DNA from: Clostridium sp. CAG:964
Lineage (GTDB): Bacteria > Bacillota > Clostridia > Oscillospirales > Acutalibacteraceae
DNA: 58,979 bases
NCBI GenBank assembly: GCA_000435335.1
Contig: FR891333.1
Location: forward strand, 1 to 58,979
Reading direction: 5' to 3'
Shown: positions 8,397 to 17,289 of the stretch, in pieces
Layout: every line of letters begins with the position of its first letter
How positions within the stretch are numbered: the first letter of the stretch is position 1
Program-made: the position numbers and the translations under genes
Notes under the pieces: generated by a model
The model's input: only the letters and a program-made list of their open reading frames with translations
Told to the model about the DNA's origin: nothing
Databases searched by the model: none

Positions 8397-8999
8397 TTAC
8401 TTGGAGTACAACTCAACGATAAGATGCTCTTCAACAGGGAAGTCGATATCCTCTCTCTCAGGAGCAGCAACAACCTTACCACCCAACAAATCAGCATCCT
8501 TCTCTAACCACTTTGGAGAAGCAATAGACTTAGTCTCGCCCTCAGCAATAGCCTTAAATCTGCTGGTTGAGCGGCTCTTGTCGCTAACCTTAATAGCATC
8601 TCCGGCCTTAACAAGGTATGACGGTACATTTACCTTTTTGCCATTTACTGTAAAATGAGCATGGCTAACAAGCTGTCTTGCTTCTCTTCTTGTAGAAGCA
8701 AGTCCCAGTCTGAATACAACATTATCAAGACGACGCTCAATTGTTGTAAGCAAAACTGTACCTGTCTTGCCCTCGGCCTTAGCAGCCTCGTCATAATAGT
8801 GACGGAACTGCTTCTCCATAATACCGTATATAAACTTAACCTTTTGCTTTTCAGTTAGCTGCAGGCTGTATTCGCTTTTCTTTCTTCTTGCGTTGCCGTT
8901 TGGATTTCTGTTAGAGGATTTCTTGTTATAACCCATAACAGAAGGCTCAATGCCAAGTGTTCTGCAACGCTTCGCAATTGGCTGCATATTCTTTGCCAT
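8397..8999 (-). CDS. rpsD: 30S ribosomal protein S4
   Basis: 200 residues, with an S4 RNA-binding domain around residues 90-150 (RLDNVVFRLGLASTRREARQ). It is a primary 16S rRNA binder and, in several bacteria, the translational repressor of the alpha operon. No zinc-binding cysteine cluster is present at the N-terminus, so this is the Cys-poor form. It lies between rpsK and rpoA. Confidence 0.97.
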   Translation of the reverse strand: MAKNMQPIAKRCRTLGIEPSVMGYNKKSSNRNPNGNARRKKSEYSLQLTEKQKVKFIYGIMEKQFRHYYDEAAKAEGKTGTVLLTTIERRLDNVVFRLGLASTRREARQLVSHAHFTVNGKKVNVPSYLVKAGDAIKVSDKSRSTSRFKAIAEGETKSIASPKWLEKDADLLGGKVVAAPEREDIDFPVEEHLIVELYSK

Positions 9000-9019
9000 A
9001 CTATTTCCTCCTTATTTCG

Positions 9020-9421
9020 TTATACGCGTCTTCTCTTTGGAGGACGACATCCATTATGAGGAATTGGAGTAACATCTTTAATCATGTTAACCTCAAGACC
9101 CGCTGACTGTAAAGCTCTGATTGCAGCTTCTCTGCCTGCACCAGGACCCTTTACATATACTTCAACAGTCTTCATACCGTGCTCCATAGCGGCCTTTGCT
9201 GCTGTTTCAGCAGCTGACTGAGCTGCGAAAGGAGTAGACTTTCTGGAACCTCTGAAGCCCAATTCACCGGCACTTGCCCATGAAATAGCATTGCCCTGAA
9301 TATCTGTAATTGTTACGATTGTATTGTTAAATGTAGACTGAATGTGTGCTGCACCACGCTCAACATTTTTACGCTCACGGCGTCTGCGCACTGCAGTCTT
9401 CTTACCCTTAGGTGCTGCCAT
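9020..9421 (-). CDS. rpsK: 30S ribosomal protein S11
   Basis: 133 residues, a 16S-platform protein near the mRNA exit. Motifs include AHIQSTFNNTIVTITD and the C-terminal TPIPHNGCRPPKRRRV. The N-terminal lysine/arginine-rich tail is normal for Firmicutes. It lies 14 nt after rpsM and is preceded by a clear ribosome binding site. Confidence 0.97.
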   Translation of the reverse strand: MAAPKGKKTAVRRRRERKNVERGAAHIQSTFNNTIVTITDIQGNAISWASAGELGFRGSRKSTPFAAQSAAETAAKAAMEHGMKTVEVYVKGPGAGREAAIRALQSAGLEVNMIKDVTPIPHNGCRPPKRRRV

Positions 9422-9435
9422 AGGTCATTCCCTCC

Positions 9436-9804
9436 TTACTTCTTCTTGTTAGCCATTGTCTTTCTAGGACCCTTACGAGTACGAGCGTTTGTCTTTGAAC
9501 GCTGACCTCTTACAGGAAGTCCCTTACGGTGACGAACACCACGATAACAGCCAATTTCGATTAATCTTTTAATATCAAAAGCAACATCACGTCTTAGGTC
9601 ACCCTCAACGACGCAGTTGTGGTCAATATACTCTCTTAGCTTAGAAACCTCATCCTCTGTCAGGTCTCTTACACGAGTATCAGGATTAACACCTGTTGCA
9701 GCAATAATGTCACTTGCAGTTTTACGTCCAATACCAAAGATATATGTCAAACCAATTTCAACTCTTTTATCTCTTGGTAAGTCTACACCTGCTATACGAG
9801 CCAT
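9436..9804 (-). CDS. rpsM: 30S ribosomal protein S13
   Basis: 122 residues, starting MARIAGVDLPRDKRVEIGLT. It bridges the subunits at the head. The start at 9804 is chosen because GGAGGTG stands 6 nt upstream; five extra in-frame codons would remove this spacing. The basic tail KTNARTRKGPRK reaches the tRNA sites in known structures. It follows rpmJ by about 70 nt of AT-rich spacer. Confidence 0.97.
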   Translation of the reverse strand: MARIAGVDLPRDKRVEIGLTYIFGIGRKTASDIIAATGVNPDTRVRDLTEDEVSKLREYIDHNCVVEGDLRRDVAFDIKRLIEIGCYRGVRHRKGLPVRGQRSKTNARTRKGPRKTMANKKK

Positions 9805-9877
9805 ATGTTGCACCTCCATAAATAATTAGTCAATATTTTTATTTTACATTATTTTTCTTAAAATGTCAACGGTTAAA

Positions 9878-9991
9878 TTAACCCTGACGCTGCTTGTGCT
9901 TAGGGTTTTCGCAAATTACCATTACCTTACCCTTACGCTTAATAACTTTGCACTTATCGCAAATTTTCTTTACTGAAGGTCTGACTTTCAT
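9878..9991 (-). CDS. rpmJ: 50S ribosomal protein L36
   Basis: 37 residues, found by translating the gap between infA and rpsM. It reads MKVRPSVKKICDKCKV and ends KHKQRQG. The pairs CDKC and CENPKH form the zinc-binding C-X2-C...C-X4-H pattern, so this is the zinc-containing form of L36. Its position between infA and rpsM is the conserved one. Confidence 0.96.
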   Translation of the reverse strand: MKVRPSVKKICDKCKVIKRKGKVMVICENPKHKQRQG

Positions 9992-10041
9992 TGTGTAATC
10001 ATTCCTTTCTTATATTTTATAGAAATAAAAGTCTTAGTTAA

Positions 10042-10260
10042 TTACTTGCTACGCCATGTAATTCTGCCACGAGTTAAATCGTAAGGTGACATTTCAACTG
10101 TTACCTTATCACCCGGCAAGATTCTAATGAAGTTCATTCTAAGCTTACCTGAAATATGAGCAAGAATTATATGACCGTTTGGAAGCTCTACCTTAAACTG
10201 TGCGTTTGGCAGTGCTTCGGTTACTGTACCCTCAATCTCGATTACATCTTGTTTAGACAT
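10042..10260 (-). CDS. infA: Translation initiation factor IF-1
   Basis: 72 residues forming a single OB-fold: MSKQDVIEIEGTVTEALPNA, then LPNGHIILAHISGKLRMNFI. It occupies the A site during 30S initiation. The start at 10260 has GGAGG 9 nt upstream; the ATG two codons earlier would overlap that site too closely. It is followed by rpmJ and preceded by the KOW-domain gene, as in many Clostridia. Confidence 0.97.
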   Translation of the reverse strand: MSKQDVIEIEGTVTEALPNAQFKVELPNGHIILAHISGKLRMNFIRILPGDKVTVEMSPYDLTRGRITWRSK

Positions 10261-10283
10261 ATTCATACTCCTCCTTATGGGAT

Positions 10284-10520
10284 TTACTCATAATTAAATG
10301 GGTGTAGCACTTTTCTGAATTCTTTGTTGGTTTTTACCTTTTCAAGCTCAACAAAATGGTTTGTTTTGCTTAAATGAATCAGCTTTTTCCGCTTTTTGTG
10401 CTCTACCGGTCTGCTTTTGCCGTCACAAATAACAGCGTAAGCACCGTCAACAGCCGTAACAACAAAGAATATATTTTTATCTCTACCTGCAACAGATCTT
10501 ACGATTTGTCCCGCCTTCAT
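10284..10520 (-). CDS. KOW-domain RNA-binding protein (L14e-like)
   Basis: 78 residues, beginning MKAGQIVRSVAGRDKNIFFVV, the start of a KOW/L14e-like small beta barrel. The rest is lysine-rich (HKKRKKLIHLSKTNH). Proteins of this family are found between map and infA in many Firmicutes and are assumed to bind rRNA or to assist translation, but no precise function is established. It is spaced 11 nt from map and 23 nt from infA, so it is part of the same transcript. Confidence 0.85.
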   Translation of the reverse strand: MKAGQIVRSVAGRDKNIFFVVTAVDGAYAVICDGKSRPVEHKKRKKLIHLSKTNHFVELEKVKTNKEFRKVLHPFNYE

Positions 10521-10531
10521 ATCAACACCCC

Positions 10532-11284
10532 TTAATCAGGAATCGTCATAATTACAGGACCGTCAGGCGTAATTGCAATAGAATGCTCAAAATGTGCAGC
10601 CAAGCTGCCGTCTACCGTAACGGTAGTCCAGTCATCATCAAGCACCCTTACATCATACTTACCTGCCGTAATCATAGGCTCTATGGCAATTGTCATACCC
10701 GGTAGAAGCCGTACACCCCTGCCCGGAGTACCGTAATTGGGTACACTAGGATCTTCATGTAGTTTCGCACCTACGCCATGGCCGACAAAATCTCGTACCA
10801 CCGAGTAGTTGCGAGCTTCAGCATACGTTTGAACAGCATTTCCAATATCGCCTATACGGTTTCCGGCAACAGCTGCCTTAATACCCTCATAAAGACTTTC
10901 CTTTGTTGCATCAAGCAAAGCCTGAGCCTCCTTTGAAATATCTCCACAGGCAAAGGTATAAGCATTATCACCATGATATCCGCCAATAAAAGCACCTATA
11001 TCAATGCTGACAATATCACCTTTTTTTAGAATCTGTTTCTTACTTGGTATGCCATGGATAACCACATCGTTTACTGAAATACAAGCACTTGCCGGAAATC
11101 CGCCGTAGCCCAGAAACGAAGGTGTAGCACCTTGTTTCTGGATATACTTGCGAACAATGTCATCAATTTCTTTAGTTGACACGCCAGGCTCTACAGCCCT
11201 GCCGGCTTCCTTAAGTGCATTTGCAGAAATTCTGCAAGCTTCACGCATTAAATCTAATTCGCGTTTCGTCTTAAGTACTATCAT
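10532..11284 (-). CDS. map: Methionine aminopeptidase, type I
   Basis: About 250 residues. It removes the initiator methionine from nascent proteins. Metal ligands of the pita-bread fold are visible: D in SIDIGAFIGGYHGD, the second D in the same stretch, H in FVGHGVGAKLHEDP, and glutamates in IEPMI and HFEHSIAIT. The start was placed at 11284 (MIVLKTKREL), 4 nt after the adk stop; a longer frame would run into adk. The pairing with adk and secY is conserved in Firmicutes. Confidence 0.96.
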   Translation of the reverse strand: MIVLKTKRELDLMREACRISANALKEAGRAVEPGVSTKEIDDIVRKYIQKQGATPSFLGYGGFPASACISVNDVVIHGIPSKKQILKKGDIVSIDIGAFIGGYHGDNAYTFACGDISKEAQALLDATKESLYEGIKAAVAGNRIGDIGNAVQTYAEARNYSVVRDFVGHGVGAKLHEDPSVPNYGTPGRGVRLLPGMTIAIEPMITAGKYDVRVLDDDWTTVTVDGSLAAHFEHSIAITPDGPVIMTIPD

Positions 11285-11288
11285 TATA

Positions 11289-11921
11289 TTAAACCTCAAG
11301 CTCCTTAAGAACCAGTGCAGTTGTGTCAGCAATTTCCTCCTGACCTTCTACAATAGCAAGCTTACCCTGCTTCTGGTAATAATCTTTTAAAGGCTCGGTT
11401 TCCTCGTGATATACTTTTAAACGAGAAAGAACTGTGTCTGGGTGGTCATCCTTACGCTGAACAAGGGCACCTGTACAAAGGTCGCACACACCATCTCTGC
11501 TTGGCTTTTTATACTCAAGATGATAGCTTGCACCACACTTTTCACAAACACGGCGTCCGGACATTCTGGCAACAATGTTCTCGTCAGGTACTTCAATATC
11601 AATTACCTTGTCGATTTGAACACCCATAGCGTCCAAAGCCTCGGCCTGAGGGATGGTTCTTGGGAAGCCATCAAGAATAAAACCGTTCTGACAGTCATTC
11701 TCAGCAAGTCTTTCCTTAATAATGCCGATTACAACATCATCCGGAACAAGCTTGCCGGCATCCATAAAGGACTTCGCCTTTAAACCCATCTCTGTACCGC
11801 TTTTCAGCGCAGCACGGATAATATTACCCGTTGAAATAGTTGGAATATTCAGATATTCACAAATTTTTTCTGCCTGAGTACCCTTGCCGGCACCAGGTGC
11901 ACCTAATAAAATTATATTCAT
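11289..11921 (-). CDS. adk: Adenylate kinase
   Basis: About 210 residues. It interconverts ATP + AMP and 2 ADP. The P-loop GAPGAGKGTQ is at residues 7-16. The LID is of the long, zinc-binding type, with CEKC and CDLC pairs around residues 130-150, typical of Gram-positive enzymes. The start at 11921 is preceded by GGAGG. It lies just downstream of secY; the extended frame would overlap secY by 8 nt. Confidence 0.97.
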   Translation of the reverse strand: MNIILLGAPGAGKGTQAEKICEYLNIPTISTGNIIRAALKSGTEMGLKAKSFMDAGKLVPDDVVIGIIKERLAENDCQNGFILDGFPRTIPQAEALDAMGVQIDKVIDIEVPDENIVARMSGRRVCEKCGASYHLEYKKPSRDGVCDLCTGALVQRKDDHPDTVLSRLKVYHEETEPLKDYYQKQGKLAIVEGQEEIADTTALVLKELEV

Positions 11922-11940
11922 AATCTTTTCCTCCAATACA

Positions 11941-13245
11941 TTAATCAAGGAAGCCCTTATAGTGACGCATCATCATCTGTGATTCCATCTGCTTAACTGT
12001 ATCTAAGCAAACACCAACAACGATGATAATAGATGTACCACCAAGCGACATACTTGACATTCCGGTTAACTTACCATAAATAATTGGAACAAGTGCGATA
12101 ACTGCCAAGAATAAAGCACCTATCAGTGTTATTCTGGACAAAATTTTTGCGATAAAATCAGAAGTTGGTTTACCCGGACGAATACCAGGGATTGTACCGT
12201 TATTCTGACGAAGGTTATTTGACATTTCAATTGGATTATACTGAATTGATGTATAGAAATATGCAAACATTATAATCAAAATGAAATACAGAACAGCATA
12301 CACCCAACTACTGCTTGAGAATAACTCAATAAAGCTGTTCCAGAAACCTGTAATTCCAGGGAAAATCAACTTAATAGTTGATGGAATTGATAGAATTGAA
12401 CTTGCAAAGATGATTGGAAGAACGCCGCCAAGACCTAGCTTAATAGGCAAGTGGCTGCTCTGTCCGCCATACATCTTTCTGCCAACAACTCTCTTTGCAT
12501 ACTGGATAGGAATTCTTCTTTCTGAATCCTGCATAAATGTAATAACCCAGATAACTGCAAGGAATATAACAACAAACAGCGGAACCAATACAAAGTACTG
12601 TGTGCTGCCTGACATAGCCATACTCCAGTAGTTAGCAAGCTCAGCAACAATAACAGGGAATCTTGCGATAATACCTGCAAACAACAGAATAGAAATACCG
12701 TTGCCTATACCGTGCTGGTTGATCTGCTCACCCATCCACATCATTAACGCTGTACCGGCTGTAAATACCAAAATAATAACAGCAGCACCAAAGAAGAAGT
12801 CAAAACCTGTCTTGTAATCAAGAACATTGCTCTGCTTTAGGAACATAAAGTAAGCAAAGCCCTGAATCAATCCAAGGGCAACTGTTACATATCTTGTAAT
12901 AGTTGCAAGCTTCTTTCTGCCCTCTTCACCCTCCTTAGCCAAACGCTCAAGAGGAGGAATAGCAACTGTTAACAGCTGAATGATAATGGAACTGTTGATG
13001 TACGGTGTAACACCCATTGCAAACAATGTTGCGTTTGAGAACGCACCGCCTGACATTGTGTTCAGATAAGCAAACATAGAACCGTTATTGGTTAAATCGC
13101 CCATAGCTGATGCCAAAGCGGCTGAATCCAGAAATGGAACAGGAATAACTGAACCAATTCTGAACACGATTATAATTAATAATGTGAATAACAGCTTCTT
13201 ACGAAGATCGGGAAGCTGCCAGGCATTGCGAATGGTTTTAAACAT
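11941..13245 (-). CDS. secY: Protein translocase subunit SecY
   Basis: 434 residues with about ten transmembrane helices; the channel of the SecYEG translocon in the cytoplasmic membrane. Family segments include GVTPYINSSIIIQLL (helix 2/3 region), ERRIPIQYAKR (the cytoplasmic loop binding ribosome/SecA) and NNLRQNNGTIPGIRPG. The 3' base of its stop region touches the rplO frame (shared position 13245), so translation of rplO and secY is probably coupled. Confidence 0.97.
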   Translation of the reverse strand: MFKTIRNAWQLPDLRKKLLFTLLIIIVFRIGSVIPVPFLDSAALASAMGDLTNNGSMFAYLNTMSGGAFSNATLFAMGVTPYINSSIIIQLLTVAIPPLERLAKEGEEGRKKLATITRYVTVALGLIQGFAYFMFLKQSNVLDYKTGFDFFFGAAVIILVFTAGTALMMWMGEQINQHGIGNGISILLFAGIIARFPVIVAELANYWSMAMSGSTQYFVLVPLFVVIFLAVIWVITFMQDSERRIPIQYAKRVVGRKMYGGQSSHLPIKLGLGGVLPIIFASSILSIPSTIKLIFPGITGFWNSFIELFSSSSWVYAVLYFILIIMFAYFYTSIQYNPIEMSNNLRQNNGTIPGIRPGKPTSDFIAKILSRITLIGALFLAVIALVPIIYGKLTGMSSMSLGGTSIIIVVGVCLDTVKQMESQMMMRHYKGFLD

Positions 13246-13685
13246 TAAACCACCTCTGCCTTTCCGCCTGCTGCCTCAATCTTCTCTTTAGCAGAAACGG
13301 AATAAGCATTGACCTTTACTTCTAACTTCTTAGTAAGATTGCCGTTACCCAGAATCTTAACTCCGTCAAAAGAATTCTTAACAAGTCCTGCGTCAACAAG
13401 TGCCTGTGTATCAACAACAGCACCATCTTCAAACTTGTTTAGGCTGCCTACATTTACCGCTACGATAGTCTTAGCAAAAATGTTATTAAAGCCTCTCTTC
13501 GGCAATCTTCTCTGCAGTGGCATCTGACCTCCTTCAAAGCCAGGTCTAATACTGCCGCCTGATCTTGCCTTCTGACCCTTGTGTCCCTTACCTGCTGTTT
13601 TACCTTGTCCTGAGCCGTGACCACGACCGATACGCTTTACGGCCTTCTTAGAACCCTCTACAGGTGAAAGTTCGTGCAACTTCAT
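13245..13685 (-). CDS. rplO: 50S ribosomal protein L15
   Basis: 146 residues, starting MKLHELSPVEGSKKAVKRIG and continuing with the glycine-rich GRGHGSGQGKTAGKGHKGQ. It is a late-assembly 23S binder. The start at 13685 has AGGAGG about 8 nt upstream; ten further in-frame codons upstream would swallow that ribosome binding site. Its stop abuts secY. Confidence 0.97.
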   Translation of the reverse strand: MKLHELSPVEGSKKAVKRIGRGHGSGQGKTAGKGHKGQKARSGGSIRPGFEGGQMPLQRRLPKRGFNNIFAKTIVAVNVGSLNKFEDGAVVDTQALVDAGLVKNSFDGVKILGNGNLTKKLEVKVNAYSVSAKEKIEAAGGKAEVV

Positions 13686-13704
13686 CTCTTTAGCACCTCC
13701 TTGC

Positions 13705-13884
13705 TTACGCTTCACTTACCTCGATAAGGTGAACTATCTTAGCAACCTTACCTTTTGTCTGAGGATTATCCGGCTGAGTTGTAACATCGCCAATCTTCTT
13801 CAGACCAAGTGACTGGGCTGTTGCAATTTGGTCCTTTTTACTGCCTATAAGACTTCTTACAAGCTTAATATTTACATTTGCCAT
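13705..13884 (-). CDS. rpmD: 50S ribosomal protein L30
   Basis: 59 residues, found by translating the gap between rpsE and rplO. It begins MANVNIKLVRSLIGSKKDQ and contains the family core TAQSLGLKKIGD. The short bacterial form of L30 is intact. It lies 15 nt after rpsE and 19 nt before rplO, the conserved place. Confidence 0.96.
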   Translation of the reverse strand: MANVNIKLVRSLIGSKKDQIATAQSLGLKKIGDVTTQPDNPQTKGKVAKIVHLIEVSEA

Positions 13885-13899
13885 CTTGCTGCCCTCCTA

Positions 13900-14397
13900 T
13901 TATAAAATCTCTTTAACCGACTTGCCACGAACCGCAGCAATCTCCTCTGCTGAACGCAGAGAAGCTAAACCAGCCAGTGTAGCTCTTACTACGTTGCAAG
14001 GATTATTTGATCTTAAAGCCTTTGTTCTAATGTCTCTGATACCTACAGCCTCGATGACTGCACGAACAGGACCACCGGCAATAACACCTGTACCGGCTGC
14101 TGCAGGCTTCATCAAAACTCTGCCTGCTCCAAACTCACCGATAACCTCGTGAGGAATTGAAGTACCCTTTAGAGAAACCTTAATCAGATTCTTCTTAGCA
14201 TCCTCAATGCCCTTACGGATAGCATCCGGAACCTCACCGGCCTTGCCAATACCAAAGCCTACAGTACCGTTGCCGTCGCCTACTACTACAAGAGCAGCAA
14301 ACTTAAAGATACGACCGCCCTTTACAGTTTTTGATACACGGTTGATTGTAACAACACGCTCTTGCAAATCTAAAGTTGATGCGTCAATAATAGCCAA
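13900..14397 (-). CDS. rpsE: 30S ribosomal protein S5
   Basis: 165 residues: N-terminal dsRBD-like S5 domain (ERVVTINRVSKTVKGGR) and the C-terminal domain with GFGIGKAGEVPDAIRKG and VRATLAGL. It stabilises decoding accuracy on the 30S subunit. It lies 17 nt after rplR, with its own ribosome binding site. Confidence 0.97.
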   Translation of the reverse strand: MAIIDASTLDLQERVVTINRVSKTVKGGRIFKFAALVVVGDGNGTVGFGIGKAGEVPDAIRKGIEDAKKNLIKVSLKGTSIPHEVIGEFGAGRVLMKPAAAGTGVIAGGPVRAVIEAVGIRDIRTKALRSNNPCNVVRATLAGLASLRSAEEIAAVRGKSVKEIL

Positions 14398-14414
14398 AGT
14401 TTATTCCTCCTTTA

Positions 14415-14768
14415 TTAGAACTTGAGGCCGCCCTGACGAGCGCCTTCGGCCAATTCCTTGACACGGCCGTGATAGATGTATCCACCGCGGTCAAAAACAA
14501 CCTCGGTGATGCCTTTGTCAGCAGCCTTCTTAGCGATAGCCTCGCCAACCTTAAAAGCTGCCTCTTTGTTTCCGCCGTTGCCCTCTAGCTCAAGAGTAGA
14601 AGCAGCAACTAAAGTAACACCATTAATGTCGTCAATAATCTGAACATAAATGTTCTTGCTTGAGCGGAACACATTCAGTCTTGGGCATTCTGCTGTACCG
14701 CTGATTTTGCTGCGTACTCTTGTATGACGCTTTAAACGGGCTTTATTTTTATCTGCCTTTGATACCAT
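14415..14768 (-). CDS. rplR: 50S ribosomal protein L18
   Basis: 117 residues, a 5S rRNA binder. It begins MVSKADKNKARLKRHTRVRS and ends with the family tail GRVKELAEGARQGGLKF. It lies between rplF and rpsE, with 17-nt gaps on both sides. Nothing unusual. Confidence 0.97.
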   Translation of the reverse strand: MVSKADKNKARLKRHTRVRSKISGTAECPRLNVFRSSKNIYVQIIDDINGVTLVAASTLELEGNGGNKEAAFKVGEAIAKKAADKGITEVVFDRGGYIYHGRVKELAEGARQGGLKF

Positions 14769-14785
14769 AATGTCTCACTCCTTAA

Positions 14786-15370
14786 TTACTTCTTGCCGCC
14801 CTTACCGGCTTTACCTTCTTTACGACGAATAACCTCGTCAGCGTACTTAATACCTTTACCCTTATATGGCTCCGGTGGACGCTTTTCTCTTACCTCGGCA
14901 GCAAACTGACCAACCTTTTGCTTGTCTGGGCCTGAGATAATAATTGTATTGGCGTCTGGTGCATCAATCTTGATGTCATCAGTTTCACTTACGATTACCT
15001 GGTGTGAGTAGCCAAGGTTCATTACAAGATCCTTGCCCTTCTTCTGTACACGGTAACCTACGCCCTTAACTTCAAGCTTCTTAGAATAGCCCTCTGTTAC
15101 ACCTGTAACCATATTAGCAACAAGTGAACGAGTTAGGCCATGAAGAGCTCTGTTTTGCTTAATAGCCTTTGGTGACTTGTCTTCAGGAACTTTAATTTCG
15201 ATAGCCTCAGCACTAATCTCAACGATCATATTTGGGTGAATCTTCTGAGTTAGTGTGCCCTTTGGTCCTTTAACAGTCAAAACACCGTTGTCAAACTTTA
15301 CTTCAACACCAGCGGGAATATTTACAGGTTTTCTTCCAATTCGAGATAATTTGATTTCTGTCTCAGCCAT
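14786..15370 (-). CDS. rplF: 50S ribosomal protein L6
   Basis: 194 residues, slightly longer than the common 178-180. The N-terminus has a short extension (MAETEIKL) before SRIGRKPVNIPAGVEV, and the C-terminus a basic tail (EGKAGKGGKK) after PEPYKGKGIKY. The extended start is supported by AGGAGGTG upstream at good spacing. L6 helps form the factor-binding region of the 50S subunit. Confidence 0.96.
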   Translation of the reverse strand: MAETEIKLSRIGRKPVNIPAGVEVKFDNGVLTVKGPKGTLTQKIHPNMIVEISAEAIEIKVPEDKSPKAIKQNRALHGLTRSLVANMVTGVTEGYSKKLEVKGVGYRVQKKGKDLVMNLGYSHQVIVSETDDIKIDAPDANTIIISGPDKQKVGQFAAEVREKRPPEPYKGKGIKYADEVIRRKEGKAGKGGKK

Positions 15371-15382
15371 TCTCGCACCTCC

Positions 15383-15781
15383 TTACCATACGAATGCAAG
15401 GACTTCGCCACCTACATTTTCTTTGCGTGCCTGACGGTCAGTCATAACACCCTTAGAAGTTGATACGATAGCTACACCAAGGCCCTTAATAACCTTTGGC
15501 ATATCCTCAACATTGCTATATATACGCAAACCCGGCTTTGAAACTCTTCTTAAGCCTGTAATTACAGGCTTCTTACCCTCAAGGTACTTTAGAGTAACAG
15601 TAATAACGCCCTGCTTGCCGTCTTCAGCTACAGAAAAATCCTTAATGTAGCCTTCATCTAACAAAATTTGGCATATAGCCTTCTTCATATTTGAAGCAGG
15701 AATCTCTACAGAATCATGCTTCGCAGAACTTGCGTTACGAATTCTTGTAAGTAAGTCTGCTATTGGATCAGTAATCTGCAT
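15383..15781 (-). CDS. rpsH: 30S ribosomal protein S8
   Basis: 132 residues, starting MQITDPIADLLTRIRNASSA and ending with the S8 signature STSKGVMTDRQARKENVGGE. It binds 16S rRNA helix 21 and represses the spc operon in some bacteria. It follows rpsZ by 21 nt. Confidence 0.97.
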   Translation of the reverse strand: MQITDPIADLLTRIRNASSAKHDSVEIPASNMKKAICQILLDEGYIKDFSVAEDGKQGVITVTLKYLEGKKPVITGLRRVSKPGLRIYSNVEDMPKVIKGLGVAIVSTSKGVMTDRQARKENVGGEVLAFVW

Positions 15782-15802
15782 AACATTAACCTCCTTCGTT
15801 TA

Positions 15803-15988
15803 TTACCAGCTTGCCTTTTTAACGCCCGGAATTTCGCCCTTGTAAGCTAATTCTCTAAAGCAAATACGGCATACTCCATATTTACGAAGATAAGCGTGTG
15901 GTCTGCCGCAGATTTTGCATCTGTTATACTCTCTTGTAGAGAACTTTTGTGTTCTCTGCTGCTTAACTTTCATTGCTGTTTTAGCCAC
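15803..15988 (-). CDS. rpsZ: 30S ribosomal protein S14, zinc-binding type
   Basis: 61 residues, the short S14 type with two CxxC pairs (CKICGRPH and CRICFREL) that hold zinc. The C-terminus GEIPGVKKASW is typical. The zinc-independent long S14 paralogue is not in this window. It lies between rplE and rpsH. Confidence 0.97.
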   Translation of the reverse strand: MAKTAMKVKQQRTQKFSTREYNRCKICGRPHAYLRKYGVCRICFRELAYKGEIPGVKKASW

Positions 15989-16000
15989 GACAATCCCTCC

Positions 16001-16540
16001 TTATTTCGCAAATGGTGCGCCCATAAGTGTTAGCAGCTCACGAGCTTCTTCATCTGTTTTAGCGGTAGTAACAAAGCAAATGTCCATACCTCTAACCTTA
16101 TCAATCTTATCGTAATCAATTTCAGGGAAAATAAGCTGTTCCCTAAGACCCATATTGTAGTTGCCTCGACCGTCAAAGCCGTTAGGGTTAATACCTCTGA
16201 AGTCTCTTACTCTTGGCAGAGCAACATTGAACAGCCTGTCAAGAAATTCGTACATTCTTTCGCCTCTAAGTGTTACCTTAGCACCGATAGCCATACCTTC
16301 ACGAAGCTTAAAGTTAGCTACTGACTTCTTAGCTCTGCAAATGTGAGGCTTCTGGCCTGTGATAGCACTCAGATCTCTTAGAATAGCGTCGATAACCTTT
16401 GAGTTTTCTCTAGCCTCGCCGGCACCAACATTTACAACGATTTTATCCAGCTTTGGAATCTCCATAACACTTTTGTAGGAGAACTTGTTCATAAGTGCTG
16501 GTGCAACATCGCTTTTGTAAAAGTCTTTTAGTCTTGCCAT
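16001..16540 (-). CDS. rplE: 50S ribosomal protein L5
   Basis: 179 residues. It binds 5S rRNA and contacts P-site tRNA. Family segments include VVNVGAGEARENSK, the loop RDFRGINPNGFDGRGNYNMG, and EIDYDKIDKVRGMDICFVTT. It is spaced 14 nt from rplX and 12 nt from rpsZ. Confidence 0.97.
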   Translation of the reverse strand: MARLKDFYKSDVAPALMNKFSYKSVMEIPKLDKIVVNVGAGEARENSKVIDAILRDLSAITGQKPHICRAKKSVANFKLREGMAIGAKVTLRGERMYEFLDRLFNVALPRVRDFRGINPNGFDGRGNYNMGLREQLIFPEIDYDKIDKVRGMDICFVTTAKTDEEARELLTLMGAPFAK

Positions 16541-16554
16541 TTCTTATATCCTCC

Positions 16555-16875
16555 TTACAAAACTTCGCCGCATTTTCTGCAAATACGGTTCTTTGTGCCG
16601 TCCTCGTTAATCTTATGACCAATACGAGTAGGCTTTTTGCAGCGAGGGCAAACAATCTGAACCTTAGATGCATACATAGCACCCTCAGCCTTTACGATAC
16701 CGCCTGCTTCGCCCATTTTTCTAGGCTTAACATGCTTTGATACCATATTTACATTTTCTACAATAACCTTACCCTCTTTTGGGCTAACGGCCATTACCTT
16801 ACCCTGCTTGCCTTTGCTCTTGCCGCTTAATACTACAACAGTGTCACCTGTTTTAACATGAACTTTTTTTATCAT
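16555..16875 (-). CDS. rplX: 50S ribosomal protein L24
   Basis: 106 residues with an N-terminal KOW motif (HVKTGDTVVVLSGKSKGKQG). The C-terminal part has two cysteine pairs (VCPRCKKPTR and CRKCGEVL) that could form a zinc ribbon, as in several Firmicutes L24 proteins. It is an assembly initiator of the 50S subunit. Confidence 0.96.
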   Translation of the reverse strand: MIKKVHVKTGDTVVVLSGKSKGKQGKVMAVSPKEGKVIVENVNMVSKHVKPRKMGEAGGIVKAEGAMYASKVQIVCPRCKKPTRIGHKINEDGTKNRICRKCGEVL

Positions 16876-16890
16876 AAGTGAGCACCTCCA

Positions 16891-17259
16891 TTAAAGAACT
16901 TCAGGAGCAAGGCTTAAGATCTTCATGTAGTCCTTATCACGAAGCTCTCTTGCTACAGGTCCAAAGATACGAGTGCCCTTTGGGTTCTTGTCTTCCTTAA
17001 TAATAACAGCAGCATTTTCGTCGAAACGAATATATGTGCCATCTTCACGACGCACGCCCTTTGCAGAACGCACGATAACTGCTTTAACTACATCGCCTTT
17101 TTTTACAACGCCGCCAGGTGCTGCTTTTTTAACAGAAGCAACTACAACGTCACCGATGTTTGCGTATCTCCTTCTGGTACCGCCGAGAACTCGGATGCAC
17201 ATTAACTCTTTTGCTCCAGTGTTATCGGCAACCTTTAGGTAGGTCTGCTGTTGAATCAC
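16891..17259 (-). CDS. rplN: 50S ribosomal protein L14
   Basis: 122 residues, starting MIQQQTYLKVADNTGAKELM and containing GTRIFGPVARELRDK. It forms part of the L14/L19 inter-subunit bridge. It follows rpsQ by 30 nt. Confidence 0.97.
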   Translation of the reverse strand: MIQQQTYLKVADNTGAKELMCIRVLGGTRRRYANIGDVVVASVKKAAPGGVVKKGDVVKAVIVRSAKGVRREDGTYIRFDENAAVIIKEDKNPKGTRIFGPVARELRDKDYMKILSLAPEVL

Positions 17260-17289
17260 AGTAATTCCTCCTTTGTAATATAGACTAAA